The position numbers and the translations under genes are program-made. Below the pieces are notes generated by a model. That model did not search any database and was not told where the DNA came from. It saw only the letters and a program-made list of their open reading frames with translations. Positions 1-10,451 of a stretch of DNA of 64,000 nt are shown here, in pieces. The first letter of the stretch is position 1. The number at the start of each line of letters is the position of its first letter. The stretch is from Desmodesmus armatus. Lineage: Eukaryota > Chlorophyta > Chlorophyceae > Sphaeropleales > Scenedesmaceae. The stretch lies in NCBI GenBank assembly GCA_007449985.2, contig VIIQ02000180.1, forward strand, positions 27,501-91,500. The letters run 5' to 3'.

Positions 1-942
1 TGATGCAGGAGGGCTGCTGCCCTCAACAGCCCACAAGCTATGAACCACGTTGAGGTGTGTCAGCTGCTGCAGGGGCTGCAGGTAGGACAGCAGCTGTGCC
101 GCCCCTGCTGCACCCCCACGCATGAGACAGGCAAACAAAGCCAGGTGCTGCAGCTGGGTCATACCAGCCAGGGCAGCTGGCTCCAGCTCGGTTGACAAAT
201 CCAGGCGTGTGAGGTGCTGCAAGCCTGACAGTATGCTGGAGGTCATCACTGCTTGCACGCCATCAAGCTTGAGGCCTGCTAGGCGCGTCAAGGCCTGCAG
301 CGGCTGCAGGGCAGGGCTGGCCTCATCAGGGCCCACTACATCAACTCCACAAAGCTCAAGGTAGGTGAGGTGCGGCAGCTGCTGCAACACGCCAGCTGGA
401 AACTGCACCCGGTGCCCCTGGCCACCCAACGGGTCGTTGATGGTGAGGTGCTCCAGCCCAGCAGGCAGCAGCGACAGTGCTGCAGCCAGCGCTCCATTCA
501 CCCCATCATCAAGCAGCTGGCAGTGCGTCAGCCGCAACTGCTTGAGGGCTGCTACTGCAGCAGCAGACCCCAGCACACCCTGGGAGTCATTGCCTGGCTG
601 CAGCTGCAGGCTGAGGTCCTCAAGCTGCAGGATGCTGAGCTGCAGCTGTGGGGGCAGCTGGCTGAGAGAAACTTGGGAGTTGTCATGCTCATCTCCCCGT
701 ATGTCTACGCTGTTAACATGCTGACCATGCTTTGTAAAGTACAGCATGATGCCGTCCATCTGCTGCTGTTGGGACACCTGTGCTGTGATGCTGCGCAACG
801 CCACTACAGCTGCCTGGTGCAGCCTGCTGTGGGCCCTGGCGGCACCGAACAGGCTGCACTGGTCGGCTGCTGCACAGCACTGCAGCACCCGCAGCAGGCA
901 GGGGTCCGGCAGGGCCAGCAGCAAGGACCCCGCACCTGCCAT
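1..942 (-). CDS. F-box/leucine-rich-repeat protein, 3' end cut by window edge
   Basis: The frame is open from an ATG at 942 to base 1 (314 codons) and continues past the left edge. The first ~45 residues read like a short F-box (LLALPDPCLLRVL, then SLFGAARAHSRLHQAA), the part that binds SKP1 in SCF ubiquitin ligases. From about residue 80 there are leucine-rich repeats of the LxxLxLxx type (LKQLRLTHCQLLDD, HLTYLELCGVDV, LKLDGVQAV, QHLTRLDLS), which usually choose the substrate. Together they suggest a substrate adaptor. The gene is a close paralogue of the LRR gene at 3729-5282 on the same strand, so the pair is a tandem duplication. The ATG was chosen because it begins the segment shared by both copies. 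F-box assignment rests on pattern, LRR assignment is firm. Confidence 0.7.
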   Translation of the reverse strand, partial: MAGAGSLLLALPDPCLLRVLQCCAAADQCSLFGAARAHSRLHQAAVVALRSITAQVSQQQQMDGIMLYFTKHGQHVNSVDIRGDEHDNSQVSLSQLPPQLQLSILQLEDLSLQLQPGNDSQGVLGSAAAVAALKQLRLTHCQLLDDGVNGALAAALSLLPAGLEHLTINDPLGGQGHRVQFPAGVLQQLPHLTYLELCGVDVVGPDEASPALQPLQALTRLAGLKLDGVQAVMTSSILSGLQHLTRLDLSTELEPAALAGMTQLQHLALFACLMRGGAAGAAQLLSYLQPLQQLTHLNVVHSLWAVEGSSPPAS

Positions 943-3728
943 CACCTGTGGACACAGCAACCCACACGACAACAGACAGAGGAAAGTATATGTAAAGTAA
1001 GACTTCAAAACATCGACATGCTGTGCCAATTTCGTTGTCCAGGTGGCGGGAACAGCAGGACATGAGTGCGCAGCAGTGACTGTGCTGCCAGTATATTGAA
1101 CAGTGCTGATCCCCTGCCTGTGCTGTCGCGTACCTTAGGTAGTTCCTGGCACGTTGATTCCTGCAATCGTTGTCACTGAACCACTGCTTGTGGGCACAGC
1201 TTGATTCGGAATGTGCAGATCAGACTGTGCAGATCAAGCCAACAGACAAAGGGAAGAACTTGCAAGGCTACAAAATCTTTGTGGTTAGAAAGAAGAAGTA
1301 AAACCACTTTTGGAACATGTTTTCATTTGTCATCCTTACGGTTTGCTGCACCGCTGCAGCTGCTGAACCTGAAGTGTGATGCGTTGTGCTATGCCAAACA
1401 CTGCTACCCGCCGTAATTCAGGGAGCCCCAGGCCCTTCACCAATGCTTGAATACCCCCCCCCTGCCAAGTCATTTGTTGTAATAAGATCGCAGAGGCTGA
1501 AGCTGCCGTGTCTGTCAACGAAAAGAAGTAGTAAGTGATGCATATGCATGTGCAGCTGAAGCTAAACGACCCTTGGCTCACTGTGACCTGAAGGTGCCTG
1601 GCCAGTTGCTGTCCTCCTGCTGGGCTGGATGTTGCATCAAAGCTCCACTGTGATCATCGGTGCTGGGTCAGGCTGGCTGTTCCTCCTGCTGAGCTGGGCT
1701 GGGCTGATGTCAACAATAGCAACACTCTGCCTGCAAAAGCACAAGGAACATACCTGCAGAACAGCGCAGCAACAAGATGTCAGCACAGCAAAGGAGAGGG
1801 GGGTCGACCCCTGCTCCAGTGCTGGCTTATGACACCCTGTTGCTGGCCCTTCTCCAACGTGTGACCTTGTGTGACTGGCACCTGTTTCAAACACTTGCAG
1901 CTGTCGCACACGTGACCCAATCAAGTGAGATATTGAGGAAGTGAAAGAACAAAGAGACAGGATAGTCACATGTCCAATGGTCTGTGCTGGATATTCAATA
2001 CTGCCAGGCTATCACAATGCCTTGCTGTTGCTGCTCTCAACCTCCCACCCTCCATCGTTTCTCATGTGGTGTATGTGTTGTATGTGCTGTTTTTGGGGTA
2101 TGCTTATCAGCAGTGACGGTCTGTTGTAATTTCTTGTCGAAGTGAGAGCCTCGGCCAGTGTTTGTGCTAGTGTGTTGTTGTGTCTAGTCTAGTGTAGGTC
2201 ATGGATCGGGCTCAAAAGTGAGTTCCCCAACCCTTCTTGTCCACTCCGTGCCAAGTCATTTGGTTAACTTGCTTTCATTGCGCCTCTTATCAGATCCACA
2301 CGTCGTTGACGTATGTGTGTCACAACCGCGGCTGCTGTGTGTGTTGTATGTGCACGCAAGGCAGGCGGCAACTTGAACACTGTTGCTGGACAGGAATGAC
2401 ACACAAACACTTGCAGCCTTGTCCTCACTTTCAGAGCCGATACAAATGCACGAGGCGGGCGGCAGCAGCAGTAAAACTACTTACAACTCGACTGTTTGAA
2501 GTGACATAATCAAGGACAGCTGTGCTGTCAATTGTGGTGCAGTTTGGGCAAACTCTGCTTGGAGGCAGATCCACGCACTGCTCCCCTGCCACACTGCCTA
2601 CTGCCACAGCCGCCCATGCACCACACTGCAGCCACCCACGGTACCCGCAGCATATCCAGCACAACATCACTGCACCTTCAACAAGAAAGGAAGCAACATG
2701 CAAAAAGCACAACACAATCTGTGTACCAGCATGTACACTCGACAATCCACAGACATGCTGCTCAGCAGCAGGGCACCTCCTGCAACAGTACATCATAGGT
2801 CCACAGGCTGCTGCTCCCCTCATCGTCTTCTGAGGCGACTCAAACAGTGGTGTCAAGTGGTGGGTCCACTCCCACTTTTCTCACGCAAAACATTAGACAA
2901 ACACAGCACATCTGCAAGGCACACAATACACAGCAGGGCACACACAGAGCTCTTAAGCTGTGCGAGCATGCTGACGTACGAACCACTGGATGCCAGCTTT
3001 GTTTGTGACGGGATGTGATTTGGTCCCCGGAGCTAGCTGGACGTTGCATGTTGCACCTGAACACGCTGCATGCCCACCCTCTGCAGCCTCCCTTTTGAAG
3101 GCACGTTGGCATGTCATTTCTGTGATATATCGGTGAATGGGCGCCAACCGGTTGGCGTGAGCTCTTGAGCTTGCCAGTAGGCCTAGTAGGTACAGGTGTG
3201 ACATTAGTTGATGCATCAGGTTGAGTATGTTAGCAGCACTGTGGCCCTACAGCCTGGTCATGACAGCAATGCACCCACCTGCTGCTTGTGTTGCGCCTGG
3301 TCGCTACACTCCCACCAGTGCTGCAGCCGCCTGCTGTGCCACTCCAGGGTCAGGGTGGTGTACGAAGCGCCGCGCCAGCTGGCGCCACACAGGCTCATCG
3401 CCACCTACCAACAGCAGCACCAACAGCAGCAGTCAACGCAGCACTAGTGTGTCACTTAAAGTGCCACTTGACGTGGTCACCTGAGAAGTGAAGCATGCGG
3501 CATGCATGCAGCAAAATGCAAATGACACGTACGAGCATCAACCTTGCTTGGCAGCTTGATGACTGACAGCCACTGATGCTGCCCAGCACACAGGGGCCAA
3601 TCAGGTCCGCAGGACAAGTGGATCTGGTCTGTCACCCCAACATGAAAGCGACACGAAGAGACATTGCAGGCGATCAGGTAACCGACCTGCTGCTGCTTGT
3701 TTTGTCACCAACCAACACCCAAACATGA
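943..3728. other. Spacer between the tandem LRR genes
   Basis: It should contain the 5' flank of the left LRR gene and the 3' flank of the right one. Open frames here, for example a cysteine-rich one on the minus strand at 2431-2856, match no family, have no splice support and lack the codon bias of the neighbours. I see no convincing gene, RNA or repeat. Confidence 0.5.
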
Positions 3729-5126
3729 TTATTGAGCCACAAGGGTACAACTCAGACTGTGCGCCTCACCTAACAAGTTGATAGGAGGTGGGTCCATCGC
3801 GCAATGACGCAGCTTGGTCAGCTGCTGCAGCTGCGTCAGGTGCAGCAGCAACCCCTCCCTGGTCAAGCGTGCAGAGTCCAACACGTCCAGCTGCAGGTCC
3901 CTCAGCCCTGTCAGCTGACACAGTGCCTGCACATCTTCAACTGTCGCATCTCTCCAGGTGCAGTGCAGTGTCTGCAGCCTGCTCAGCCCCTGCAGTGCGG
4001 TCAGCACCTCTGGGCTGCACTGCAGCGAGCACATCAACAACGATTGTAGGCCAGGGCAGCAGCTGACAAGGCGGCTGCCCTCAGGCGGCTGGGCTAACTC
4101 GCGTAGGTGTAGTGCCATCCATGGTTGTAGTGCCATCCATGGTTGTTTTACATAGTCAATCCTGAGTGACCTCAGGCTTGGCAGCTGCCTGCCAGCTGGA
4201 AACACATGCTGCCACACCCCTGCTGGCAATGTGCAGGCGCCAACATCAAGGTGTTGCAGCTTGCTGCTGGCTGTCAGGGCCGTGTAGGCCGCTGCAGGAG
4301 GGCTGCTGTCCTCAACAGACATCAAGCTGGCATCCAAGCTGAGGTGTGTTAGCTGCTGCAGGGGCTGCAGGTGGGATAGCAGCTGTGCCACCCCGGGTGC
4401 TGCACCCTCAAGTATGTAACAGCAGCTCAAACACAGGTGCTGCAGCTGGGTCATACCAGCCAGGGCACCTGGCTCTACCTTGGCTTCTGACATCTCCAAG
4501 CGTGTCAGGCGCTGCATGCCTGACAGCATGCTGGAGCTGATGACAACCTGAAGGCAATCAAGCTTGAGACACACTAGCCCGGTCAAGGTCTGCAGCGGCT
4601 GCATGTCAAGGCTCTGATCGCAAACCGCAACCTGTCCAAGCTCAAGGTAGGTAAGGTGCTGGAGGTGCTGAAGCTGATGCAGCATGTCATCTGGAAACCA
4701 CACCGGGTATCCAAGATCCTTCGCACCATGGACTGTACCATTAATGCAGAGGTGCTCCAGCCCAGCAGGCAGCTGCGACAGTGCTGCAGCCAGCACGTCA
4801 TCCGCCTCATCATCAAGCAGCTGACAGTCCGTCAGCCGCAGCTGCTTGAGGGCTGCTACAGCAGCAGCAGACCTCAGCACACCCTGGGAGCCGTTGCCCG
4901 GCTGCGGCTGCAGGCCCAGGTAGAGACCCGCAAGCTGCAAGCTGCTGAGCTGCAGCTGTGGGGGCAGCTGACGGAGAGACACTGGGGGATCGTCATCATC
5001 AACTGTTATGTGAAGGCTGTTCACATGCTGACCGCCGTGCTTGTCGACCTTGGCAAGGTACAGCATAATGCCGTCCATCTGCTGCTGTTGAGACACACCC
5101 AGTGTGATGCTGCGCAGTGCCTCCAT
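3729..5126 (-). CDS. Leucine-rich-repeat protein (tandem paralogue), intact part
   Basis: A 465-residue uninterrupted frame runs from a Met at 5126 to TAA at 3729. It aligns throughout with the LRR gene at the left edge: the same QQQQMDGIMLY opening, SQLPAGLEHL, HLTYLELGQV, SSMLSGMQRLTRLEMS and GMTQLQHLCLSCC. It extends beyond the edge of that copy with five or six further repeats (LQHLDVGACTLPAGVW, LPSLRSLRIDYV, LQSLLMCSL, LQTLHCTW, LRDLQLDVLD). A small internal duplication repeats PWMAL. LRR proteins of this kind act in protein recognition. The homologous start lies upstream at 5282, but a stop codon separates it from this frame. This is therefore either an N-terminally shortened protein or a decaying gene. 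Confidence 0.7.
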   Translation of the reverse strand: MEALRSITLGVSQQQQMDGIMLYLAKVDKHGGQHVNSLHITVDDDDPPVSLRQLPPQLQLSSLQLAGLYLGLQPQPGNGSQGVLRSAAAVAALKQLRLTDCQLLDDEADDVLAAALSQLPAGLEHLCINGTVHGAKDLGYPVWFPDDMLHQLQHLQHLTYLELGQVAVCDQSLDMQPLQTLTGLVCLKLDCLQVVISSSMLSGMQRLTRLEMSEAKVEPGALAGMTQLQHLCLSCCYILEGAAPGVAQLLSHLQPLQQLTHLSLDASLMSVEDSSPPAAAYTALTASSKLQHLDVGACTLPAGVWQHVFPAGRQLPSLRSLRIDYVKQPWMALQPWMALHLRELAQPPEGSRLVSCCPGLQSLLMCSLQCSPEVLTALQGLSRLQTLHCTWRDATVEDVQALCQLTGLRDLQLDVLDSARLTREGLLLHLTQLQQLTKLRHCAMDPPPINLLGEAHSLSCTLVAQ

Positions 5127-5282
5127 AGCTGCCTGGTGCAGTCTGCTGTGGGCCCTGGCGGCATTGAACAGGCTGCATTAGTCGCGGATAGTAGGCGCGT
5201 CATCTGCTGCAAAGCGCTGCAGCACCTGCAGCAGGCACTTGTCCGGCAGGGCCAGCAGCAATGATGACGCAGCACCTGCCAT
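5127..5282 (-). pseudogene. F-box-coding remnant with in-frame TAA upstream of the LRR frame
   Basis: From an ATG at 5282 the frame matches the F-box of the paralogue (ASSLLLALPDKCLLQVLQRF, then SLFNAARAHSRLHQAA) and runs in phase into the 465-residue LRR frame. It is broken by TAA at 5180-5178. The stop sits at the end of an insertion of about 18 bases that the paralogue lacks. Where the paralogue reads GAC CAG TGC, this copy reads GAC TAA TGC. No GT/AG pair removes the stop cleanly. Confidence 0.6.
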
Positions 5283-7208
5283 CCTGTGAGGGGGCAGCAG
5301 CAGAGGGACGACAGTACACAATGGAAGTTGGTGCATTTGATTTTGAAGAAAGTCAATGCGGTCAGCCCGCCCAAGGCGACGGAGAGACAGGACAGCAGCA
5401 GGATCTGCAATGGAAAGCAGTGCTCAACAGGGGTAGCACTGACTCACAGGCCCTTGTCTATGGAGCGCTAGTGCTAACCTCGTTGCTGTAGTTGTGATAT
5501 ACGTGTTGCGACCGCTATATGCGGACACGGGTGCACTGTTGTGCAGCTGTCAGAAATTGCGAGATCTTGTGGGGAATCTGCAGGAGGTCTCGGTGCAGTC
5601 AGCAATATGGATCGAAAGGCTGCTCTGAACAACCTTTTTATTATTCGCTCAACAACCATGGCTGAAGTTCACCAAAACCCGTGGTACGTCATCCATTGTG
5701 CGTAGTACGTCATCCATTGTACATCGGGCATGCAACAGGGCCAGCTCTCGTCCCATTCCATGTCATTACTTCCAGTCATCCAACATGGCGCAGCCCTGGC
5801 AACATTGCAGGCACAGTACCCAGCAACATTGGACACGCTCAAATCAGACACTGAGCATTCAATGATTGTAGCTCAAACCACACCATCATGCGCTTCCGAC
5901 TGCTGGCAGCAGCAAAAGTTGAGCGCTGGCAGCAGTTGACCTGGCCAGACTCAGACCTCTAGAGGTGCCTGCTTTGTCCTGACTGCTCACATGTTGGTAT
6001 GCACAGTTACAAAAGCGCATACCAACAAAGGGACCGCTGACTGCTGCAGCAGCTAGCACCATCAATATTGCAATATGCATATGCTTTACCCAGCACCCAC
6101 TGGGTACTGTTTTGCAGTTGTGCATCCAAATATCACAGCCTGTGGCCTTCCATGGTGGTTTGTGTTGGACGACACACAACCTTCGCTCACAACTGCAGTA
6201 CAATCCAATACAATCAACCCAAAAACTGCGCTTGAGCCAGGTTATCTCTACCTTGAAGTTAAGATAGTCACTGAGGCTGCTCATGCTAACAAAACAGCAG
6301 GGCTTAGGCTGGCATGCCCAGACAGCACACAGGTAGCAGCACTGCCCTGCCTGACCACAAACAAGCAGGCGGTTGTCTGTCACAACACCCACCTTACCAG
6401 TGCATGCACAAACGGCTTGCTGCTGGCTGCCTAACGGGCGCGGCTCTGTTGCAAGTGCTGCACTGCTCTGCACTGCACTGTACTGCTCTGCACTGTGCCA
6501 GCCTGTCCTGTCATGTGATGAGTTACCGCACTGTCCTGTGACCCCGTCACAATTTGTAAGCAATGACAGCATCCAGGTACGTGCCTGCAATGCATTACGT
6601 AACAGCAGCAGCACGCACACACCGTGCTGTGGTCAGACAGGGCACTGCAGCCACAGTGGAACTACTGCATCAGCACACTCTGTGCACCAATGCACCCACA
6701 GCAAGCAATATACTGCGCAGTGGTTGGTGTTGCATGTCGGGTTGAAGTTTGCTGCAGCTGGCGCGTGCAGGTCTGCCAGCGTGACAGGCATGACACACAC
6801 AGCAGGCGCCCTCCTCCCCCCTCACACCACACGAATGCGACACCATGAGCATATTATTAGCCTAGGAAGGCTTCTGGCGGCCCAGTCACTGCCACCATAC
6901 AGTAGCGGCACCTAGGACAAGAAGGAGAGACTGATCGATCAGTGTCCACCAGTCACAGTCGCTCTTTCCCCCGCACCCTCCAGGCTGAACAAGTACACCA
7001 CAGCATAGCTCAGCATCCGCCCCCCTCCTCAACACTGTGACATCCCGCACGGGCTGTAGCTACGTATATCTATAGATCAATTGGTCCCGTAGATCTCATG
7101 CAAGTCTGTCACACACCCAGTCATCCTGATCAGCTGGCCGGCAACAGAAATGCACACCAAACGCGCTCTCATACAGCGTCCGCAGCAATCAAGAGTGCTG
7201 AGCACACA
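5283..7208. other. Spacer, no gene recognised
   Basis: This stretch should hold the 5' flank of the right LRR gene and the 3' end of the O-methyltransferase, whose last coding exon I could not fix. A minus-strand open frame at 5886-6620 is rich in Cys and Trp and resembles no family. Around 6455-6500 the sequence is a loose CTGCACTG-type simple repeat. Confidence 0.45.
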
Positions 7209-7300
7209 CACCTGTCTTTTTTCCCCTGTGTGTTGTTGGAGAACCCCACTGACTCCAGCAGGGCCTTGTGCTGTGACAGGCAGTCGCTGGTGACCTATGT
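7209..7300 (-). repeat. Ghost copy of the O-methyltransferase C-terminal exon
   Basis: Read on the minus strand it gives LSQHKALLESVGFSN followed by QGKK, a diverged copy of LSQYKALLQSVGFTN-IQGKK in the real exon at 7476-7652. The ACAG|GTG donor-like end is kept. It lies downstream of the real exon on the minus strand. The sequence after SN has gained residues and runs into an unrelated frame, so it looks decayed. Confidence 0.65.
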
Positions 7301-7475
7301 GTGCCCACCTTCAGCCACCCCAGACCGCCAAAAGAAGAAAGACGCATCTATCCTTCATGACACATCACGCCACCCCCTTCACTCACACTACCAGTGGTGG
7401 GCCTTCACAGATCTATGGGCACTGTTCAGCTGAGCCACACGCTCATATCCCACACACGTTGGCACACCCACGCAC

Positions 7476-10271
7476 CTGTCTTCTTGCCCTGTATGTTGGT
7501 GAACCCCACTGACTGCAGCAAGGCTTTGTACTGTGACAGGCTGCGCTCCCTCCCGTGTGTCTGTGTGAGCATGTTGAGGCTCTGCAGCAGCACCTCAGGG
7601 GGGGAGGTACCCCCCTCATCTAGCAGCATCTCAGCTAGGAGCAGGGCACCACCTGCAGGTGGGACATGGGGGGGGGGGGCAGAGAAAGTAGCTTTTCAGT
7701 CACAACCAAGGTGCTAGCTTACATAGGGCGGGGGGGGGGGGGGCATGGGCGGGAGGGAGCAAGGGAGCGAGAGAGGGGACAAACACGAAGCCAAAGGCTA
7801 ATTGAACGGGGCCGGCTGGGGAAGATGCACAAGAACAACTTCTTGTGATATCACTCTATTGTAGTGGACTGCAGCGTGCCCCCAAAGCCCCGCCTAGCTT
7901 TCGGCAGCTTGTCATAAACTGCCTGCAGCAGCTGCATGACTCTGCCCTCCTCCCAGTCGTGCAGGATGGGGCCCAGCACCACCAGGTTACAGTCGGTGTG
8001 CCCTTTCCACTCCCGGCTTGTCACCCCTCCCCCCCCCCCCCCCCCCACAACACCAATTCCCTCCTGCCCCCTCACTCTGGAAAGAAAGGCTACCATTCCT
8101 CCCGGCTGGTAATTGGTGCAAGTGGGGGAGGGGGGCGAAGTGCCCCCTATGTCCCCTCCTTTCTTACCTTTCGGCAGCTTGTCACATACTGCCTGCAGCA
8201 GCTGCATGACTCGTGTCTCCTCCCAGTCATGCAGGATGCGGCCCAGCACCACCAGGTCACAGTTGTTGTGTGCCCTTACCACTCACTGCATGCACCCCTC
8301 CCCCCCCCTGGCGCGCGCATTTCTGGCCCCTCCCTCTGAAAGTGAGGCTACCCTTGCCTCAAGGTTTCAACCCACAAACCTTAAACCCACAAATTTGTGG
8401 GTGAGTGAGTGGGTCAGTAGGTGGGGGTGGACGCACCCGAGCCTCCCTTGCCTCTTAGGTAAGGCTTACCTTGTGGCAGCTTGTCATGGACTGCCTGCAG
8501 CAGCTGCATGACTCTGCTCTCCTCCCAGTCATGCAGGATGCGGCCCAGCACCACCAGGTCACCATCAGGGAGGAGGGCAGGGGGGCCAAAGAAGTCGGCA
8601 GAAACCCATGACAACCGCGATCCAGCAGCCTGCACGTGTGTGTAAGACACAGCATGATAGAAGTGTGTTCAACATATGAGTTGCATCAAGCATGTACATG
8701 TGTGTGTGTGGGGGGGGGGGCGTGGGGCACCACACTCTCAGTCACGCCTGCGCACACCACCTGTGCATGCACAGTGTGCTGCCAGCACATTTGAGAACCT
8801 CGAGATAGTGATGACGTGCTCCCTCGCCTTCTGCACCACATGATGCTGGTGTACTTCTACCAGCTTGCTCAAGCTGGCGTGGGGCACCACACATGCAGCC
8901 GCTGCCAGCACCCCTTCCACAAGTGCTAGATCACCTCGATGTATCTTACACAACTACCCCAGTGTTTTCCACACCCTCCACCCCACCTCGAGACACACCC
9001 TGCCCTTCCAAGTGTCTTACACACTTACCACTGCTGTTGGCGTCTTGCTGAAGTGCTCCCTTGCCTTCTCCACAACGTGCGGCAGATCCACCACCACCGC
9101 CTTGCTCAAATCAGGGTACAGCACACAAGCCGCTGCCGCTAATGCTCCTGTAGCCCCGCCCCAATCCACCAAAACCCTGAACCCCGACAGGTCAAACGCG
9201 GTCAGCACCGCCTGTGCTGACAGTTGACTAAACCCATGCATGCCGCGCATGAAGCGCAGGACGGATGAGTCATCGTTGTAGAGGCTTGCGAAGATCTCGC
9301 TGCTGCTGAGGCCAAATGCAGCACTCCATGCATTGCTGCCTGTAGTGACTGAGGTGTGTAGGTGGCCCCAAAGGGTGTAGAGCATGTCGGAGTGTTGGAC
9401 GTAGCCAGAGAGGGAGTCCTCCGATTCCTGTGTGTGTGAGAAAGGGGGGGGGGGCGTCGGTTGGGCAGGGGCCGAGAGAGAGGGAGGGAACAGGTTTTTG
9501 GGCGTGAAGGGATGGGCAGGGCGAGAGTTGTGGAAGGGGGGCAAGTGAATGAGGTGTGTAGGTCGCCCTCAAAGGGTTTCAAGCCTGTCGGGTGTTCCCA
9601 CATAGCCTGAAAGGGAGTCTGCTGTGCATCTTGGGCCCAGGGGGCGGGGTAGTAGGTGCCCACGAAGTGCAGAGCATGTGAGTCAGGGCGGGGCTAGAGA
9701 AGGAAGCCTCCAATTCAAGGGGGGTGGGCTATCGGGCATTTGGAACGCCACCGGGGGGGGGGGGGGCAAGTGACGTGTTGATGACTGGCAGCTGCTGAGG
9801 TCTATACCCCAATGCATAGCACTGTGCTGCACAGTGCTGGCCTGGAGTATGGCACACCGATGCTTGCAACTCATCAATATGCAGTACGAGCTGGTGACAG
9901 CAGCTAAACTGTTGCCTTGGAGTGCTGATTGTAGCAGTATGCATGCTGATGCTGCTGATGCTGCTGCTGCTGCCGAAGTTGCTCCTGCTCCCATCTTGAT
10001 CGTCTATGTAAGTAACAACAAGTGCGGTTCGATCAGCTAAGGCTCACCGACAGCAGGTACCTCTTGGTCATAGGAGTGAGACCATAGCCTTGCCGGTCAC
10101 CTGACAGCAGCCCTAAACCCACAGCAGCGTCCAGCAGCCTGCCTAAGCCATCGTGAGAGGGCTCAGCCCCTGCTGCTGCTGCTGCTGTAGGTGCTGCCTC
10201 TGCAGCAGTACCAGCACCAGCAGGCGTTAGGGCCTGAGGGGCGATCAGCTCTGCTAGGTCCTCAAGTGACA

Positions 10272-10306
<35 letters not shown>

Positions 10307-10451
10307 GCTGCTATGGCGTCAGGTATCCCCAGTTTGACAAGGGTGAAGAGGACCTTGCTGGCCCGGAAGCCATTCAGCAGGTCAAGGATGGGCTGGGGCG
10401 AGGGGCACCCTCGCCATCTGGTGCTGCTGGGGGGTTTAGTGGTTGAGACAT
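7476..10451 (-). CDS. ASMT/HIOMT-type S-adenosylmethionine-dependent O-methyltransferase
   Basis: The closest family I recognise is acetylserotonin O-methyltransferase-like enzymes, which move a methyl group from SAM to a hydroxyl of a small aromatic substrate. Exons, in phase: 10451-10048, 9427-9029, 8629-8470, 7652-7476. Exon 1 carries the winged-helix dimerisation domain (ILDLLNGFRASKVLF, LLDAAVGLGLLS, YGLTPMTKRYL) interrupted by about twelve Gln and an Ala-rich stretch. Exon 2 carries FMRGMHGFSQLSA and SAM motif I (VDWGGATGAL, residues ~222-231). Exon 3 carries ADFFG and GRILHDWEE with the family's catalytic-position His (~301). Exon 4 has GALLLAEMLLDEG and the C-terminal GFTNIQGKKTG. A short last exon after the ACAG|GTGCGT donor was not found. 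Linking the ATG to the dimerisation domain needs one extra C in the CCCC run near 10390. Substrate is unknown; melatonin synthesis should not be assumed. Confidence 0.8.
7899..7992 (-). repeat. Ghost copy 2 of the O-methyltransferase catalytic exon (donor lost)
   Basis: The minus strand encodes NLVVLGPILHDWEEGRVMQL and QAVYDKLPK, about 90% identical in DNA to the 3' two thirds of the real exon at 8470-8629. The position of the 5' splice site reads CTAGG instead of GTAAG, so this copy cannot be joined to the next exon as it stands. Confidence 0.8.
8168..8265 (-). repeat. Ghost copy 1 of the O-methyltransferase catalytic exon (donor kept)
   Basis: The minus strand encodes DLVVLGRILHDWEETRVMQL and QAVCDKLPK followed by a good GTAAGA donor in the same phase as the real exon at 8470-8629. 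The 5' part of the exon (AAGSRLSWVSADFFG) is missing. It is replaced by sequence shared with the other ghost copy (GAGTGG..AAGGGCACAC), so the two ghosts arose together. Confidence 0.8.
8817..8940 (-). repeat. Ghost copy of the O-methyltransferase SAM-motif exon end
   Basis: The minus strand reads GVLAAAACVVPHASLSKLVE and HHVVQKAREH, a diverged copy of GALAAAACVLYPDLSKAVVV and HVVEKAREH at the 3' end of the real exon at 9029-9427. It lies in the following intron. The glycine-rich core of motif I is only partly present, so it could not bind SAM by itself. Confidence 0.7.
10272..10310. repeat. (CTG)n microsatellite coding for poly-Gln on the minus strand
   Basis: About twelve CTG units in a row lie inside the O-methyltransferase's first exon and are read as CAG (Gln) on the coding strand. 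They fall in a loop between two helices of the dimerisation domain. Confidence 0.85.

Noticed and set aside
5178..5180. TAA read as Gln, as in some ulvophyte algae
   Set aside because: Other genes here (HEAT-like, neuferricin-like) end at TAA exactly where the phase and homologous C-terminus require a stop, so the standard code holds.
5886..6620. 244-codon minus-strand frame
   Set aside because: Cys/Trp-rich composition, no splice context, no family, and overlapping open frames on the other strand of equal quality.
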